A DNA stretch of 64,000 bases, from the NCBI RefSeq assembly GCF_030161635.1, contig NZ_BSUO01000001.1:3515199-3579198 (forward strand), given 5' to 3'. The stretch's first letter is position 1. Each line of letters opens with the position of its first letter. This stretch comes from Mobilicoccus caccae. Its GTDB lineage: Bacteria; Actinomycetota; Actinomycetes; Actinomycetales; Dermatophilaceae. Positions 40,798-49,374 of the stretch are shown in pieces. A program made the position numbers and the translations under genes. The notes beneath the pieces were generated by a model that was not told the origin of the DNA, ran no database searches, and saw only the letters and a program-made list of their open reading frames with translations.

Positions 40798-41616
40798 TCA
40801 GCGGCGCAGGGCCACCGGGGTGCAGGTCAGGCTCATGGTGCGGGCGGTGACGCTCGCGATGTCGACGACCGTGACGGAGTCGCGCGGCAGGTCGGTCCAG
40901 CCCGTGGTGTCCAGTCCGCTGGAGGCGAAGGCGAGGCTGCCGTCGGCGCCGACGCGGAGCCGCAGGTCGTAGTAGGCCTCGTCGTGCGCCGGCGGCAGGT
41001 CGTCGTCCACGATGCCCCGCTCGATGAAGTGCTCCCGCGGCACGATGGCATCCGTGCTCGCGCGCACCACGACGAGTTCATCGGTGCCGAGGACCATCGC
41101 GTTGAGACTCGCGATCGGAAAGCGTTCGCGCAGGTCGGTGACCACGCAGATCACGGCGTCGCCCAGGTCGAGGCCGTCGGCGAGCCGCTCCCGCACGAGC
41201 GCGAAGTACATCTCGCTGTCGGTCGTGCCACCGCACTCGCGCAGCATCGCCGGCGAGACCAGACTCCGCAGATCGTCGACGGGCAGGATGGACCCGTTGT
41301 GCGCGAATCCGACACCGCTGCCGGTGAACGGGTGGGTGTTGGCCTCACGGATCGACAACCCGCCCGTGGCCAGACGCAGGTGCGCGACCGACGCGCGGGC
41401 GCGGCGTCCGTGCAGGGCGTTGGTGAGGTCGGTGTCGTCGTGCCCCTCACCGGGAGTGCGGCGTCGCTCGACCCGGCCGTCCTCGCGGCGCCACATGATC
41501 CCCCACCCGTCGGCGTGCAGCCGGGCGAGCCGCTGGAACGCGCCCGACTGCTCGATGCCGATGACATCGGACACGGTGGACGGCGCGGGGGCGACGTAGG
41601 CGAGAAGACGACACAT
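40798..41616 (-). CDS. class II glutamine amidotransferase (EgtC/YafJ-like)
   Basis: 272 residues starting MCRLLAYVAP, so Cys2 becomes the N-terminal nucleophile after Met removal, as in all class II amidotransferases. Other features are HADGWGI, HLRLATGG, NTHPFTGSGVGFAHNGSI and TDSEMYFALV, matching the Ntn-hydrolase pocket that releases ammonia from glutamine or cleaves gamma-glutamyl amides. The frame is open upstream of 41616, but that part is not family-like. No ergothioneine genes (egtA/B/D/E) are adjacent, so EgtC identity is not supported by context. Confidence 0.88.
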   Translation of the reverse strand: MCRLLAYVAPAPSTVSDVIGIEQSGAFQRLARLHADGWGIMWRREDGRVERRRTPGEGHDDTDLTNALHGRRARASVAHLRLATGGLSIREANTHPFTGSGVGFAHNGSILPVDDLRSLVSPAMLRECGGTTDSEMYFALVRERLADGLDLGDAVICVVTDLRERFPIASLNAMVLGTDELVVVRASTDAIVPREHFIERGIVDDDLPPAHDEAYYDLRLRVGADGSLAFASSGLDTTGWTDLPRDSVTVVDIASVTARTMSLTCTPVALRR

Positions 41617-41761
41617 GACGAACACACGACTTTCAGGGGTGACGCGAAGACGTCCCCGTCGGTCTGCGCGTGATCGGGCAGGATCTGAATCTCCCATCGG
41701 CAGAAATGCCGCTGAGAAGAAGCTTCTGTTCGGGCGGAGGCGAAACGGCGGCGACACGCCG

Positions 41762-42442
41762 TCACCGGGTCAACCCACCCAGGGACGTCGTCCCACGTTC
41801 TGAGAAGACCGCTCGTTGCGCGAGATAGAGCTCGGCGCACGCCAGCGCGTCCGTGAGCGCCGCGTGCGCCGAATACGGCGGCAGGCCGTGGGCGCGGCGG
41901 GCCGTCCCCAGCCGGAGCGACCCCGCGCGCGGGTCGTCGTACTCGTTCGTCGTCAGCCGCCGCTCGAGTTCGAGGGTGTCGACGACGCGCAACGCCAGCG
42001 GCGCACCGTGGATCCGCCGGCACGCCATCGACAGGAACCCCTCCTCGATCGGCGAGTAGTGGGCCAGGAGTACGCGACCCGTGAGGGCCTCGAGAACGAC
42101 GTCCAGCACCTCGGCCAGGGGCCGACCGCCGGCCACGACGTCGTCGGTGAGGCCGTGCACCACCGCGCTCTGGCCCACCTCACCCTCGGCCCGGACCACG
42201 AGTTCGCGCGCCCCCGACAGGTCGACGACCTCACCGTCGACGGGGACGAACCCGACCGAGAGGATCTGATCGGTCTTGGGGTCCAACCCGGTCGTCTCCA
42301 GGTCGACCGCGAGCAGCGGCACCGTGGAGGTGGGAGTCGAGCGGCGCGGCGGCGCCACGGCCAGGTGCCGCCCCAAGGCCGAGTCCGCTCCGGCCTTTCG
42401 CAGGGCACGCTCCCGCTTGCCGCGCAGGCCCAGACCGATCAC
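41762..42442 (-). CDS. DEDDh 3'-5' exonuclease (DNA polymerase III epsilon-like)
   Basis: 226 residues. The RNase T/epsilon exonuclease fold is shown by ExoI LLAVDLETTGLDP (two acidic metal ligands), ExoII around LLAHYSPIEEGFL, and ExoIII AHAALTDALACAELYL with the His and Asp. The GTG start at 42442 overlaps the TGA of the upstream gene by four bases (GTGA), so translation is coupled. A short basic N-terminus (GLRGKRERALRKAG) precedes the fold. This pairing with a cNMP/CBS/DUF294 gene recurs in bacteria, often near acetate permease genes, but its role is unknown. Confidence 0.9.
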   Translation of the reverse strand: MIGLGLRGKRERALRKAGADSALGRHLAVAPPRRSTPTSTVPLLAVDLETTGLDPKTDQILSVGFVPVDGEVVDLSGARELVVRAEGEVGQSAVVHGLTDDVVAGGRPLAEVLDVVLEALTGRVLLAHYSPIEEGFLSMACRRIHGAPLALRVVDTLELERRLTTNEYDDPRAGSLRLGTARRAHGLPPYSAHAALTDALACAELYLAQRAVFSERGTTSLGGLTR

Positions 42443-44301
42443 GAGATGTATCCGAGCGGCTGACGTTGGGCGAGCGCGGTCTGCGCCTGCCGGATCACGC
42501 CGAACGCGTCCTTGAGCGTGCGTTTCTCGAACGAACTCAGCGAGGCGGGCGAGACGAAGTTGTCCGGCGCGTGCCCCTCGCGCACCCGCCCCGCCTGATG
42601 GCGCAGCCGCACGTAGGAGATGAACTCGAACGCGTCGAGCAGGTCGGCGACGGAACTCTCGGACATGCGCCCGGCGCTGCGTGCCCCCGCGAGGCGGCCG
42701 CGGGTGTCGACCGCGGTCGAGCCCACCGACAGGGCCTGGGCACGCGCGATCTCGGCGACCGGCCCGACACCCCGGTGTTTGAGGTCGAGGGTGCTCTCGT
42801 TCGGGCCGCCCTTCTCCAGCACCAACCCACGGAACAACCCCAGCGGCGGCTGGTGGAACACGGCCTGCTTGATGAGGTGCGCGAGGAACGTCGACGCCTG
42901 CGGCGTGCGCGCCAACACGTGGCGTCGGAGCCGTTCGCACATGTCGGTGTCGCCGGCGAGCGCCCGCATGTCGAAGAAGATCGTCGCGCCGACGACGGCG
43001 TCGGGAGTGGGCCTCTCGATCCACTCGGCGAAGATCGCCCGCCAGGCCGTCTCCGTCTGTCGCCAGCGGGGATTCGTCGCCATGACGTCACCGGGGCAAC
43101 GCGGGTAGCCGCACAGCACGAGCCCGTCGGTGATGAACTCGGCGAACTCGGCGAAGTAGGTGGCGTGCTCCAGCGTGGCGGAGTCGTCGAGGATCAGCGC
43201 CGAGTCCTGATCGCCGCCCAACCCCGACTCATAGCGCGCCTGAGAGCCGAGCGCGACCCAGCAGTACGGCACCGGCGGCGGCCCGAACTTCTCCTCGGCG
43301 AGCAGGATCAGCCGGCGGTGCAGCGCGTCGGCCACCGCCGTGACGACCCGGGAGATGTCGCTCGCCGACGCGTCCTGCGTGACGAGGTGGTCGACGATCG
43401 AGGGCAGGCGCCGCGCCACGGCCGCGAGCCCTTCGGGGCTGCTCTGCCGAGACACGTCCTGCACCACGTACAACGGGCTGGACTGTTCGAGCCGGATCAG
43501 ATCGGTGCTGGTCACCAGGCCGCGGGGACGCCCGTCCTCCACGACGGGCAGGTGATGGATGCCGCGGCCGAGCATCTCCAGCAGCGCCTCGAGCGCGAGC
43601 GCGTCGGACTCCAGGGTGATCGGATCGGTCGTCATGACCTCCGCGATCGGGACCTCGACCGACAGCCCCTCCGCGACGACGCGATTGCGCAGGTCACGGT
43701 CGGTGAGGATGCCGCAGAGGCGATCGGTGGAATCGAGGACGAGCACGGAGGACACCCGCGCCTCGCGCATGGTGCGGGCGGCCTCCCGCACGGTCGCGTC
43801 GGGTCGCGCGATGACCGGCGCGCGCCCCAGCATGTCGGCGATCCTCGTGCGCAGCACCGCGCCGCCGTGATCGGAGATCTGGACGCTCTCCACGGCCTGC
43901 CGCAACCGATGAGCTTGTTGCAGCATGAAATAGGAGGAGACGCCGGGATAGGTGAGCAGATCGCGGAAGACCTCCCCGGGGACGACGAGGACGAGCGTGT
44001 CCTCCACCGCCGTGACGACGAAGCCGTACGGGGGCGGCTGCAGCAACCCGTTGACGCCGACGCTGCCGCCGACGTCCACCCGTTCCACCAGACCTCCGGC
44101 CGGGTCGTGCACGTCGAGGGCTCCGGAGCGGACGATGAGGAAGCTCGTGACCACCTCGTCGGGTCGCAGGATCGTGCTACCGCGCCGGTGATACCGCAGC
44201 GAACAGCGGGCGGGCACCGCCGCGAGGACGTCGTCGGGCAGATCCGAGAACGGGGCGTGGGCGGCGAGGAAGTCTCTGACCTCGGCGAGTTCGGGCTCCA
44301 T
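42439..44301 (-). CDS. cNMP-binding, CBS-pair, DUF294 nucleotidyltransferase-like protein
   Basis: 620 residues. Order: cyclic-nucleotide-binding domain (about 10-130, with RRGSTILRPDEVVTSFLIVRSGAL), two CBS domains (about 150-275, with ILTDRDLRNRVV and GLVTSTDLIRL), DUF294 nucleotidyltransferase-like domain (about 310-430, with WVALGSQARYESGLGGDQDSALI, a GS...DxD-type active site), and the helical DUF294 C-terminal domain. It probably senses nucleotides through the first two modules and transfers a nucleotidyl group, perhaps to a protein. The start is ATG 44301 (MEPELAEVRDFL) or ATG 44316. Coupled to the downstream exonuclease through GTGA. Confidence 0.88.
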   Translation of the reverse strand: MEPELAEVRDFLAAHAPFSDLPDDVLAAVPARCSLRYHRRGSTILRPDEVVTSFLIVRSGALDVHDPAGGLVERVDVGGSVGVNGLLQPPPYGFVVTAVEDTLVLVVPGEVFRDLLTYPGVSSYFMLQQAHRLRQAVESVQISDHGGAVLRTRIADMLGRAPVIARPDATVREAARTMREARVSSVLVLDSTDRLCGILTDRDLRNRVVAEGLSVEVPIAEVMTTDPITLESDALALEALLEMLGRGIHHLPVVEDGRPRGLVTSTDLIRLEQSSPLYVVQDVSRQSSPEGLAAVARRLPSIVDHLVTQDASASDISRVVTAVADALHRRLILLAEEKFGPPPVPYCWVALGSQARYESGLGGDQDSALILDDSATLEHATYFAEFAEFITDGLVLCGYPRCPGDVMATNPRWRQTETAWRAIFAEWIERPTPDAVVGATIFFDMRALAGDTDMCERLRRHVLARTPQASTFLAHLIKQAVFHQPPLGLFRGLVLEKGGPNESTLDLKHRGVGPVAEIARAQALSVGSTAVDTRGRLAGARSAGRMSESSVADLLDAFEFISYVRLRHQAGRVREGHAPDNFVSPASLSSFEKRTLKDAFGVIRQAQTALAQRQPLGYIS

Positions 44302-44347
44302 GATGGGCAGCAGCATTCCACGGCGCCCACGCGCGGCCACCGACGCG

Positions 44348-44381
44348 CGCCGGCCGTTCGCCGAGTGGCGGACGGCCGGCG
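44348..44381 (-). terminator. terminator of gntP-gntK
   Basis: A 15-bp stem including one T:G pair (CGCCGGCCGT-T-CGCC against its complement) with a GAGT loop, between the gntK stop and the start of the DUF294 gene. Confidence 0.65.
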
Positions 44382-44394
44382 ACGAGCGGTGCGA

Positions 44395-44904
44395 TCAGCG
44401 TTCGGCGAGGCGGCGGAAGATCTCGTCGACGATCTGCGCCGGCGGCAGGTCGATGGAGAACACGTACCCGGACTCGTCGTCCCCGAGAGGTTCGAGGGTG
44501 TCGAGCTGGGAGTCCAGGAGGCTCGCGGGCATGAAGTGTCCGCTGCGCCCTCCGAGGCGCTGCTCCAGGGTCGAGTGTTCGCCGTGCAGATGCACGAACA
44601 CCACGTCGCGGCCGCCCTTGCGTAGCTGGTCGCGGTAGGCGCGCTTGAGCGCCGAACACGTGACGACACTCGACATGCCGGCCCGCTCACGCGCCTGGAT
44701 CCACTCGGTGAGGGCCTCCAGCCAGGGCCCACGGTCCTCGTCGGTGAGCGGAGTCCCGTTCTCCATCTTCTCGATGTTGGCCGCGGGGTGGAAGTCGTCG
44801 GCCTCGGCGAAGACCCAACCCGTGCGATCGCGCAGGGCCTCGGCGACCGTCGACTTGCCCGAGCCCGAGACGCCCATGACGACGAGGTGACGTGGAGAGT
44901 TCAT
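44395..44904 (-). CDS. gntK: gluconokinase
   Basis: 169 residues, a GntK/IdnK-type shikimate-kinase-fold enzyme that phosphorylates gluconate to 6-phosphogluconate for the pentose phosphate pathway. Walker A is GVSGSGKST, followed by ADDFHPAANIEKMENGTPLTDEDR, and CSALKRAYRDQLR forms the substrate and lid region; SGHFMPASLLDSQLDTLEPL is a family hallmark. ATG 44904 is preferred over ATG 44913 because GAAG lies 9 nt upstream. It starts just after the gntP stop, so the two form an operon. Confidence 0.93.
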   Translation of the reverse strand: MNSPRHLVVMGVSGSGKSTVAEALRDRTGWVFAEADDFHPAANIEKMENGTPLTDEDRGPWLEALTEWIQARERAGMSSVVTCSALKRAYRDQLRKGGRDVVFVHLHGEHSTLEQRLGGRSGHFMPASLLDSQLDTLEPLGDDESGYVFSIDLPPAQIVDEIFRRLAER

Positions 44905-44915
44905 GCCGTTCATCT

Positions 44916-46322
44916 TCACACCAACAGGCTGATGGCGAAGGCCAGAGCGAAGCCGATCACGCCGAGGAGGGTCTCCAGGACCGTCCACGTCTTCAGCGTG
45001 GTCTTGACGTCCATGTCGAGGAACCGGCCGACGAGCCAGAATCCGGAGTCGTTGACGTGCGAGAGCACGGTCGCACCACAGGCGATGGCGACGACGATGC
45101 ACGCGAGCTCGAGCTGGGACATGCCCGGCGTGGCCGCGACGGTGGGCGCGATGAGGCCGGCCGTCGTCGTGAGGGCGACCGTGGCCGAGCCCTGCGCGAC
45201 ACGCAGCGCCGTGGAGATGATGAACGCCGCGACGATGATCGGCAGACCGATGCCCGCGAGGCTGCCCGCGAGCGCCTCACCGATGCCGCTGGCGCGCAGC
45301 ACGCCACCGAACATGCCACCGGCGCCGGTGATGAGGATGATCGCGCAGACGGGACCGAGGGCGTCGTTGCACAGCTTCTCGATCTCGGCGCGACCGAGCC
45401 GCGGGCCGGCGAGGGTGAACACGGCCACGAGCAGGGTGATGAGCAGCGCGACGGGCGTCTGACCGAGCAGGCGCAGGGCCTGGACCCAGGTCGCGTCACC
45501 GTCCACGACGCCGCTCTTGGCGATCGTGTTGAGGCCGGTGTTGAGGAAGATCAGCACGAGCGGCAGGAGCAGGAGCACGAGGACGTGACCGAAGGACGGC
45601 CGCGACTGTTCGGGCACGTCCTCGACCTCACCGAGGATCGAGGGGACCGGGAGGTCGAACCGCTTGCCGGCCCACACACCGTAGAGGTAGGCGCCGAGGA
45701 ACCAGGTGGGTAGACCGATGAGCAGACCCACGACCACGATGAGACCGATGTCGGCGCCGAGGAGTTCACCCGCGGCGACCGGGCCGGGGTGCGGCGGGAC
45801 GAAGGCGTGCATGACCGCGAACGCACCCGCGGCGGGCAACGCGTAGGTGAGGACCGAGCCGCCGAAGCGGCGCGCGACGCTGAAGATGATCGGCAGCATG
45901 ACGACCAGGCCGGCGTCGAAGAAGATCGGGAAGCCGAACAGCAGCGAGGCGACACCGAGGGCGAACGGCGCCCGCTTCTCACCGAACCGGGAGATGAGGG
46001 TGTCGGCGAGGGTCTGTGCGCCGCCGGTCACCTCGAGCAGGCGGCCGATCATGGCGCCGAGTCCGACGAGCAACGCGACGCTGGCCAGCGTGCTGCCGAA
46101 CCCGTCGAGCAGCGTCGGCATGAGGTCGCCGAGGGGGATGCGCGTGGCGAGCGCCGTCAGCAGGCTGACGAGGACCAGCGCGACGAAGGCGTGGATCTTC
46201 ACCTTCATGATGAGGAAGAGCAGCACCAGCACCGCGACGACCGCGATGCCGAGCAGCACGCCCGTGGAGTAGGCCGGTTGGACGGGTTCCGCCGCAGTGA
46301 GGAGCCCGGGGAGTCGAGACAC
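44916..46322 (-). CDS. gntP: GntP family gluconate permease
   Basis: 468 residues with about 12-14 hydrophobic helices, importing gluconate with protons. Family motifs include FGFPIFFDAGLVVMLPIIFSVA and HAFVPPHPGPVAAGELLGADIG in the N-terminal half, and GAGGMFGGVLRASGIGEAL and HVNDSGFWLVGRF in the C-terminal half. The GTG start at 46322 has TTAGGAGG 5-6 nt upstream. Divergent from a GntR-type regulator across an AT-rich 135-bp region, and followed by gntK. Confidence 0.94.
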   Translation of the reverse strand: MSRLPGLLTAAEPVQPAYSTGVLLGIAVVAVLVLLFLIMKVKIHAFVALVLVSLLTALATRIPLGDLMPTLLDGFGSTLASVALLVGLGAMIGRLLEVTGGAQTLADTLISRFGEKRAPFALGVASLLFGFPIFFDAGLVVMLPIIFSVARRFGGSVLTYALPAAGAFAVMHAFVPPHPGPVAAGELLGADIGLIVVVGLLIGLPTWFLGAYLYGVWAGKRFDLPVPSILGEVEDVPEQSRPSFGHVLVLLLLPLVLIFLNTGLNTIAKSGVVDGDATWVQALRLLGQTPVALLITLLVAVFTLAGPRLGRAEIEKLCNDALGPVCAIILITGAGGMFGGVLRASGIGEALAGSLAGIGLPIIVAAFIISTALRVAQGSATVALTTTAGLIAPTVAATPGMSQLELACIVVAIACGATVLSHVNDSGFWLVGRFLDMDVKTTLKTWTVLETLLGVIGFALAFAISLLV

Positions 46323-46346
46323 GACGCCTCCTAAGTCAGGTGATCA

Positions 46347-46375
46347 GTGACAGCACTATGGCCTATAAATATGAT
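46347..46375 (+). promoter_or_regulatory. near-consensus sigma-70-type promoter of gntR-like gene
   Basis: GTGACA (46347-46352), 17 bp, TATGAT (46370-46375): five of six matches in both boxes. It lies in an AT-rich island; the same stretch probably holds the regulator's operator and the gntP promoter. Confidence 0.6.
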
Positions 46376-46457
46376 CTTTGCCGACATCTCGGGGAAAAAC
46401 GCATCCGTTGAAGCGATTCGGATCAACTGTGGGCATACCTCAAGCGCGAGTGCGACG

Positions 46458-47186
46458 ATGTCGGGCATGCTCACCGCCACGGCCGCCGGATTGCACGGTC
46501 AGATGCTCGACGCCCTCGGGGCCGACCTCGCCTCCGGCGCGCTGGCGCCCGGCAACGTGCTCTCGATCGACCGTCTGGAAGAACGGTACGGCGTCTCCCG
46601 CAGCGTCGTCCGCGAAGCGATCCGCGTTCTCGAACAACTCGGCATCGTGCGCAGCCGGCGGCGCGTGGGGATCTCCGTCCGTCCACCGTCGGAGTGGGCC
46701 GCCCTGAGTCCGTATGTGATCCGGTGGCGCCTTGCCGGCCCCGGTCGCCTCGACCAGTTGCGGGAGATCGGGGAGCTGCGCACCGGCACCGAACCCGTCG
46801 CGGCCGCACTCGCCGCCCGCCGCGCCACCGACGAGCAACGCGCCACACTGCTCGCCGCGGCCTCCGGGATGCTCGTCACCGGCACCGCGGGCGACCTCGA
46901 CGCCTACCTGGCCCACGATGTGACGTTCCACACCACCCTGCTCGAGGCCTCCGGCAACGCCGCCTTCGCGAGCCTGGCCCCGATCGTCGCCGAGGCGCTC
47001 AAGGGCCGAACCCACCACCACCTCATGCCCGCACGCCCGGTCGCCGACGCCATCCGCTGGCACCGCGAGATCGCCGAGGCGGTCACGATCGGCGACGCCG
47101 CAGCGGCCGAACGCCACGCCCGATCCATCGTCGCCGAGGCCCAGGGCGCCGTGGACCAGGACGCGCGCGAGCTGGGCGTTCAGTAG
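46458..47186 (+). CDS. GntR/FadR family transcriptional regulator of gluconate genes
   Basis: 242 residues. A winged-helix domain at about 10-80 contains GNVLSIDRLEERYGVSRSVVREAIRVLEQLGIV, and a helical FCD effector-binding domain follows (about 95-225), with metal-ligand-type His in YLAHDVTFHTTLLEASGN and IRWHREI. Its position divergent from gntP-gntK implies repression relieved by gluconate or 6-phosphogluconate. ATG 46458 is chosen; ATG 46467 is possible. The upstream frame contains the promoter and is not coding. Confidence 0.9.
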   Translation: MSGMLTATAAGLHGQMLDALGADLASGALAPGNVLSIDRLEERYGVSRSVVREAIRVLEQLGIVRSRRRVGISVRPPSEWAALSPYVIRWRLAGPGRLDQLREIGELRTGTEPVAAALAARRATDEQRATLLAAASGMLVTGTAGDLDAYLAHDVTFHTTLLEASGNAAFASLAPIVAEALKGRTHHHLMPARPVADAIRWHREIAEAVTIGDAAAAERHARSIVAEAQGAVDQDARELGVQ

Positions 47187-47246
47187 GCTGTCGGCATTCG
47201 CGCGGCCGGTGAGGGACCGCCGACGTCGACACCCACGGGAGGGCAG

Positions 47247-48677
47247 ATGGGGCTGCGCGTCGCGCTGCTGTCGTACCGCAGCAAGCCGCACGGCGGGGGG
47301 CAGGGGATCTACGTCCGGCACCTCTCGCGCGAGCTCGTCGCCGCCGGTCACGACGTCACCGTCTTCTCCGGCCAGCCCTACCCCGAGCTCGATCCGGGGG
47401 TGCGTCTGGAGAAGGTGCCCAGCCTCGACCTGTACCGCGAACCCGACCCGTTCCGCATGCCGCGCGTGCGTGAGTACCGCGATCTGGTCGACGTGCTCGA
47501 GGTCGGCACGATGATGACCGCCGGGTTTCCCGAGCCCCTCACCTTCAGCCTGCGGGTGGCGCGGATGCTGCGCGGCCGCCTCGCGGACTTCGACGTCGTC
47601 CACGACAACCAGTGCCTCGGCTACGGCCTGCTCGACATCGCCCGGCACCTGCCGCTGGTGGTGACGATCCACCACCCGATCACCCGCGACCGCGCCACCG
47701 ACCTGGCCGTGGCCACCGGCCGGCGCCGCCTCACCCTGCGTCGCTGGTACGGATTCCTGCGGATGCAGAAGCGCGTCGCCCGCCGGCAGAGCCGCATCCT
47801 CACCGTGTCGAGTTCGTCGGCACGTGACATCGCGACGGACTTCGGCGTCGACCCCGCGCGCATCGAGGTCGTGCCCCTGGGGGTCGACACGGAGGTGTTC
47901 ACCCCGTCGGCCGCACCGGCCCGGGTGGCGGGTCGCATCGTGGCCATGGCCAGCGCAGACACCCCGCTCAAGGGCATCGACGTGCTGTTGCACGCGGTCG
48001 CGGCGCGGCGCCGACGGCATCCGCAGGCACCGCTCGAGCTCGTGCTCGTCAGCCGGCCCGAGCCCGGCGGGCGCACCGAACGGCTCCTGTCCGAACTCGG
48101 ACTCCGCGACGTCGTCACGATCGTCAACGGCCTCACGGACGACGAACTCGCCCGCACGATCGCCTCCGCGGAGGTCGCCTGCGTGCCCTCCCGGTACGAG
48201 GGCTTCTCGCTGCCCACCGTCGAGGCCATGGCCTGCGGCACGCCGCTCGTCGTGAGCGACGCCGGCGCCATCGGCGAGGTCGTCGGTCACGAGAACGGCT
48301 CTGCGCCGGGCGCGCTCGTCGTCCCACCGGGCGACGCCGAGGCCCTGACCGTCGCGCTGGACCGCGTCCTCGACGACGCCGATCTGCGTGAACGGCTCTC
48401 CCGCGGAGGGCGGGCACGGGCGCTCGAGCGGTACTCGTGGCCGGCGGTCGCCGCGGCGACGGCGGTGGCGTACGCGAGCGCCATCGCCGAGCACCACCGC
48501 CCCGCGGCCTCGAACCTCCCCGCCGCGGGTTTCACGGCCGCAGCCATGACGACCGCCTCGCTCATGGCCCCGGCCACGGGCACCCGCCTGATGCGTCGCC
48601 TGCGACCCACCCCACGCACCCGACCGATCCGCCCGACCCGAGACACCCCTGGAGGAGCCGCACGTGCTCACCGTTGA
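47247..48677 (+). CDS. glycosyltransferase family 4 (GT-B)
   Basis: 476 residues. The N-terminal Rossmann domain begins RVALLSYRSKPHGGGQGIYVRHLSRELVAAGH, the acceptor/Gly-rich loop of GT4 enzymes. The C-terminal domain has VPLGVDTEVF and the EX7E motif in PSRYEGFSLPTVEAMACGTP, binding a nucleotide sugar. The C-terminal ~70 residues are Pro/Arg/Thr-rich and probably disordered. ATG 47247 has GGGAGGG close upstream. The stop overlaps the methyltransferase start by 14 bases. It is first in a three-gene operon. Confidence 0.92.
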   Translation: MGLRVALLSYRSKPHGGGQGIYVRHLSRELVAAGHDVTVFSGQPYPELDPGVRLEKVPSLDLYREPDPFRMPRVREYRDLVDVLEVGTMMTAGFPEPLTFSLRVARMLRGRLADFDVVHDNQCLGYGLLDIARHLPLVVTIHHPITRDRATDLAVATGRRRLTLRRWYGFLRMQKRVARRQSRILTVSSSSARDIATDFGVDPARIEVVPLGVDTEVFTPSAAPARVAGRIVAMASADTPLKGIDVLLHAVAARRRRHPQAPLELVLVSRPEPGGRTERLLSELGLRDVVTIVNGLTDDELARTIASAEVACVPSRYEGFSLPTVEAMACGTPLVVSDAGAIGEVVGHENGSAPGALVVPPGDAEALTVALDRVLDDADLRERLSRGGRARALERYSWPAVAAATAVAYASAIAEHHRPAASNLPAAGFTAAAMTTASLMAPATGTRLMRRLRPTPRTRPIRPTRDTPGGAARAHR

Positions 48678-49374
48678 CTTGGCCCGCCTCGGCCTGCGCC
48701 CCGGCGATTCCGTCCTCGACATGGGATGCGGCGCGGGCCGTCACGCCTTCGAGATGTACCGACGTGGCGCCGACGTCACCGCCTTCGACCAGGACGCGGC
48801 CGAACTCGCCGGTGTCGCAGAGATGTTCGGGGCGATGGAACTCGAGGGCGAGGGAGCACCGGGCGGCGCCCGCACCGTGGAGGGTGACGCGCTCGCCCTG
48901 CCGTTCGAGGACGCCCGGTTCGACCGCGTCGTCGCCGCCGAGGTCCTCGAGCACATCCCCGAGGACCGGCAGGCGATCTCCGAACTCGTGCGGGTGCTGC
49001 GGCCCGGCGGCACGATCGCCGTGACCGTGCCGCGGGCGTGGCCGGAGCGCATCTGCTGGGCGCTGTCGGACGCCTACCACGAGGTCGAGGGCGGGCATGT
49101 GCGCATCTACAGCGCCGACGCCCTCGCCGGGCAGCTCACGCAGGCCGGGCTGGAGGTCACCGGCCGCGACCACACCCACGCGCTGCACGCGCCGTACTGG
49201 TGGCTCAAGTGCGCGGTCGGGGTCGACAACGACACGAATCCGCTGGTCAAGGGCTACCACTCGATGCTCGTGTGGGACCTGATGAAGAAGCCGGCCCTGA
49301 CGCGCACCGCCGAGCGCCTGCTCAACCCCGTCCTCGGCAAGTCGGTCGTGCTCTACGCCCGCAAGCCGGGATGA
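48664..49374 (+). CDS. class I SAM-dependent methyltransferase
   Basis: 236 residues. Motif I is SVLDMGCGAGRHAFEMYRRG with the acidic AdoMet ligand in VTAFDQD; post-I is VVAAEVLEHIPEDRQAISELVRVLRPGG. A C-terminal part (YWWLKCAVGVDNDTNPLVKGYHSMLVWDL) is specific to this small group. The GTG start at 48664 has GGAGG 7 nt upstream and overlaps the glycosyltransferase gene by 14 bases; its TGA overlaps the next start (ATGA). Probably acts on the product of its operon partners. Confidence 0.9.
   Translation: MLTVDLARLGLRPGDSVLDMGCGAGRHAFEMYRRGADVTAFDQDAAELAGVAEMFGAMELEGEGAPGGARTVEGDALALPFEDARFDRVVAAEVLEHIPEDRQAISELVRVLRPGGTIAVTVPRAWPERICWALSDAYHEVEGGHVRIYSADALAGQLTQAGLEVTGRDHTHALHAPYWWLKCAVGVDNDTNPLVKGYHSMLVWDLMKKPALTRTAERLLNPVLGKSVVLYARKPG

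Noticed and set aside
42466-44625. 719-codon plus-strand open frame
   Set aside because: Antisense to the cNMP/CBS/DUF294 gene and gntK; no domain content.
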